Source: JBBKWJ01 sp037968895 (GTDB taxonomy: Bacteria; Actinomycetota; Acidimicrobiia; Acidimicrobiales; SZUA-35). From it: a stretch of 41,059 nt of DNA. Made by a program: the position numbers and the translations under genes. Below the pieces are notes generated by a model. The model had not been told where the DNA came from, searched no databases, and worked only from the letters and a program-made list of their open reading frames with translations. The DNA lies in contig JBBKWJ010000151.1 of NCBI GenBank assembly GCA_037968895.1, positions 1 through 41,059 of the forward strand. The letters run 5' to 3'. Below are positions 41,058 to 41,059 of the stretch, one piece after another. Each line of letters starts with the position of its first letter. Within the stretch, counting starts at the first letter, position 1.

Positions 41058-41059
41058 CG

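Overview
The window is 41 kb of a high-GC actinobacterial chromosome close to the replication origin. Gene content and order point to a deep-branching actinobacterium, perhaps an acidimicrobial relative; this is inferred from synteny and base composition, not from a marker-gene search. The left edge carries what looks like the last codons of rsmG (gidB). It is followed by a strong terminator, about 1.5 kb with no convincing gene but with two consensus parS sites, and then parA-parB. No rRNA, tRNA, CRISPR array, insertion sequence or prophage was found.

Layout. (1) 1-3.7 kb, plus strand: rsmG tail, parS sites, parA, parB. (2) 3.97-11.6 kb, minus strand: a block read from right to left as GNAT acetyltransferase, DUF6049 secreted protein, Ser/Thr kinase with an outside domain, ECF sigma factor, anti-sigma factor, small membrane protein, trxB, trxA. 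This matches the Mycobacterium tuberculosis Rv3907-Rv3919 cluster, but the gene in the MviN/MurJ position keeps only the kinase and extracellular parts. (3) 11.6-20.3 kb, plus strand: histone-deacetylase-like hydrolase, CCA-adding/polyA polymerase family protein, DUF5318, penicillin-binding protein (ponA), then rpsF-ssb-rpsR-rplI and dnaB. This corresponds to M. tuberculosis Rv0049-Rv0058, which lies on the other side of the origin there. (4) 20.3-21.7 kb, minus strand: three small membrane or exported proteins of unknown function. (5) 21.8-25.4 kb, plus strand: NUDIX hydrolase, DUF2277, DEAD-box helicase, ACAD10/11-type phosphotransferase. (6) 25.4-30.1 kb, plus strand: a five-gene MoxR/DUF58/DUF4129 membrane operon. 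(7) 30.2-33.8 kb, plus strand: an iron(III)-type ABC importer in the order ATPase, binding lipoprotein, permease. (8) 33.9-41.1 kb: PHP-family DNA polymerase X, a thioesterase-fold-like protein flanked by two nearly identical long hairpins, a TetR regulator with a DUF1772 membrane protein (minus strand), an OYE-type flavin oxidoreductase, an RlmG-like rRNA methyltransferase and galactose mutarotase.

How it works together. Regions 1-3 are the origin-proximal housekeeping core: chromosome segregation, thioredoxin redox control, an envelope-stress sigma/anti-sigma pair, peptidoglycan synthesis with a transmembrane kinase, ribosomal proteins and the replicative helicase. The most notable points are the kinase protein that looks like the C-terminal half of mycobacterial MviN without its flippase, a regularly spaced row of DnaA-box-like motifs before dnaB, ribosomal protein S18 with a long Gly/Arg-rich then acidic tail, the gene-free parS-bracketed spacer, and the paired hairpins around 35.6-36.5 kb.
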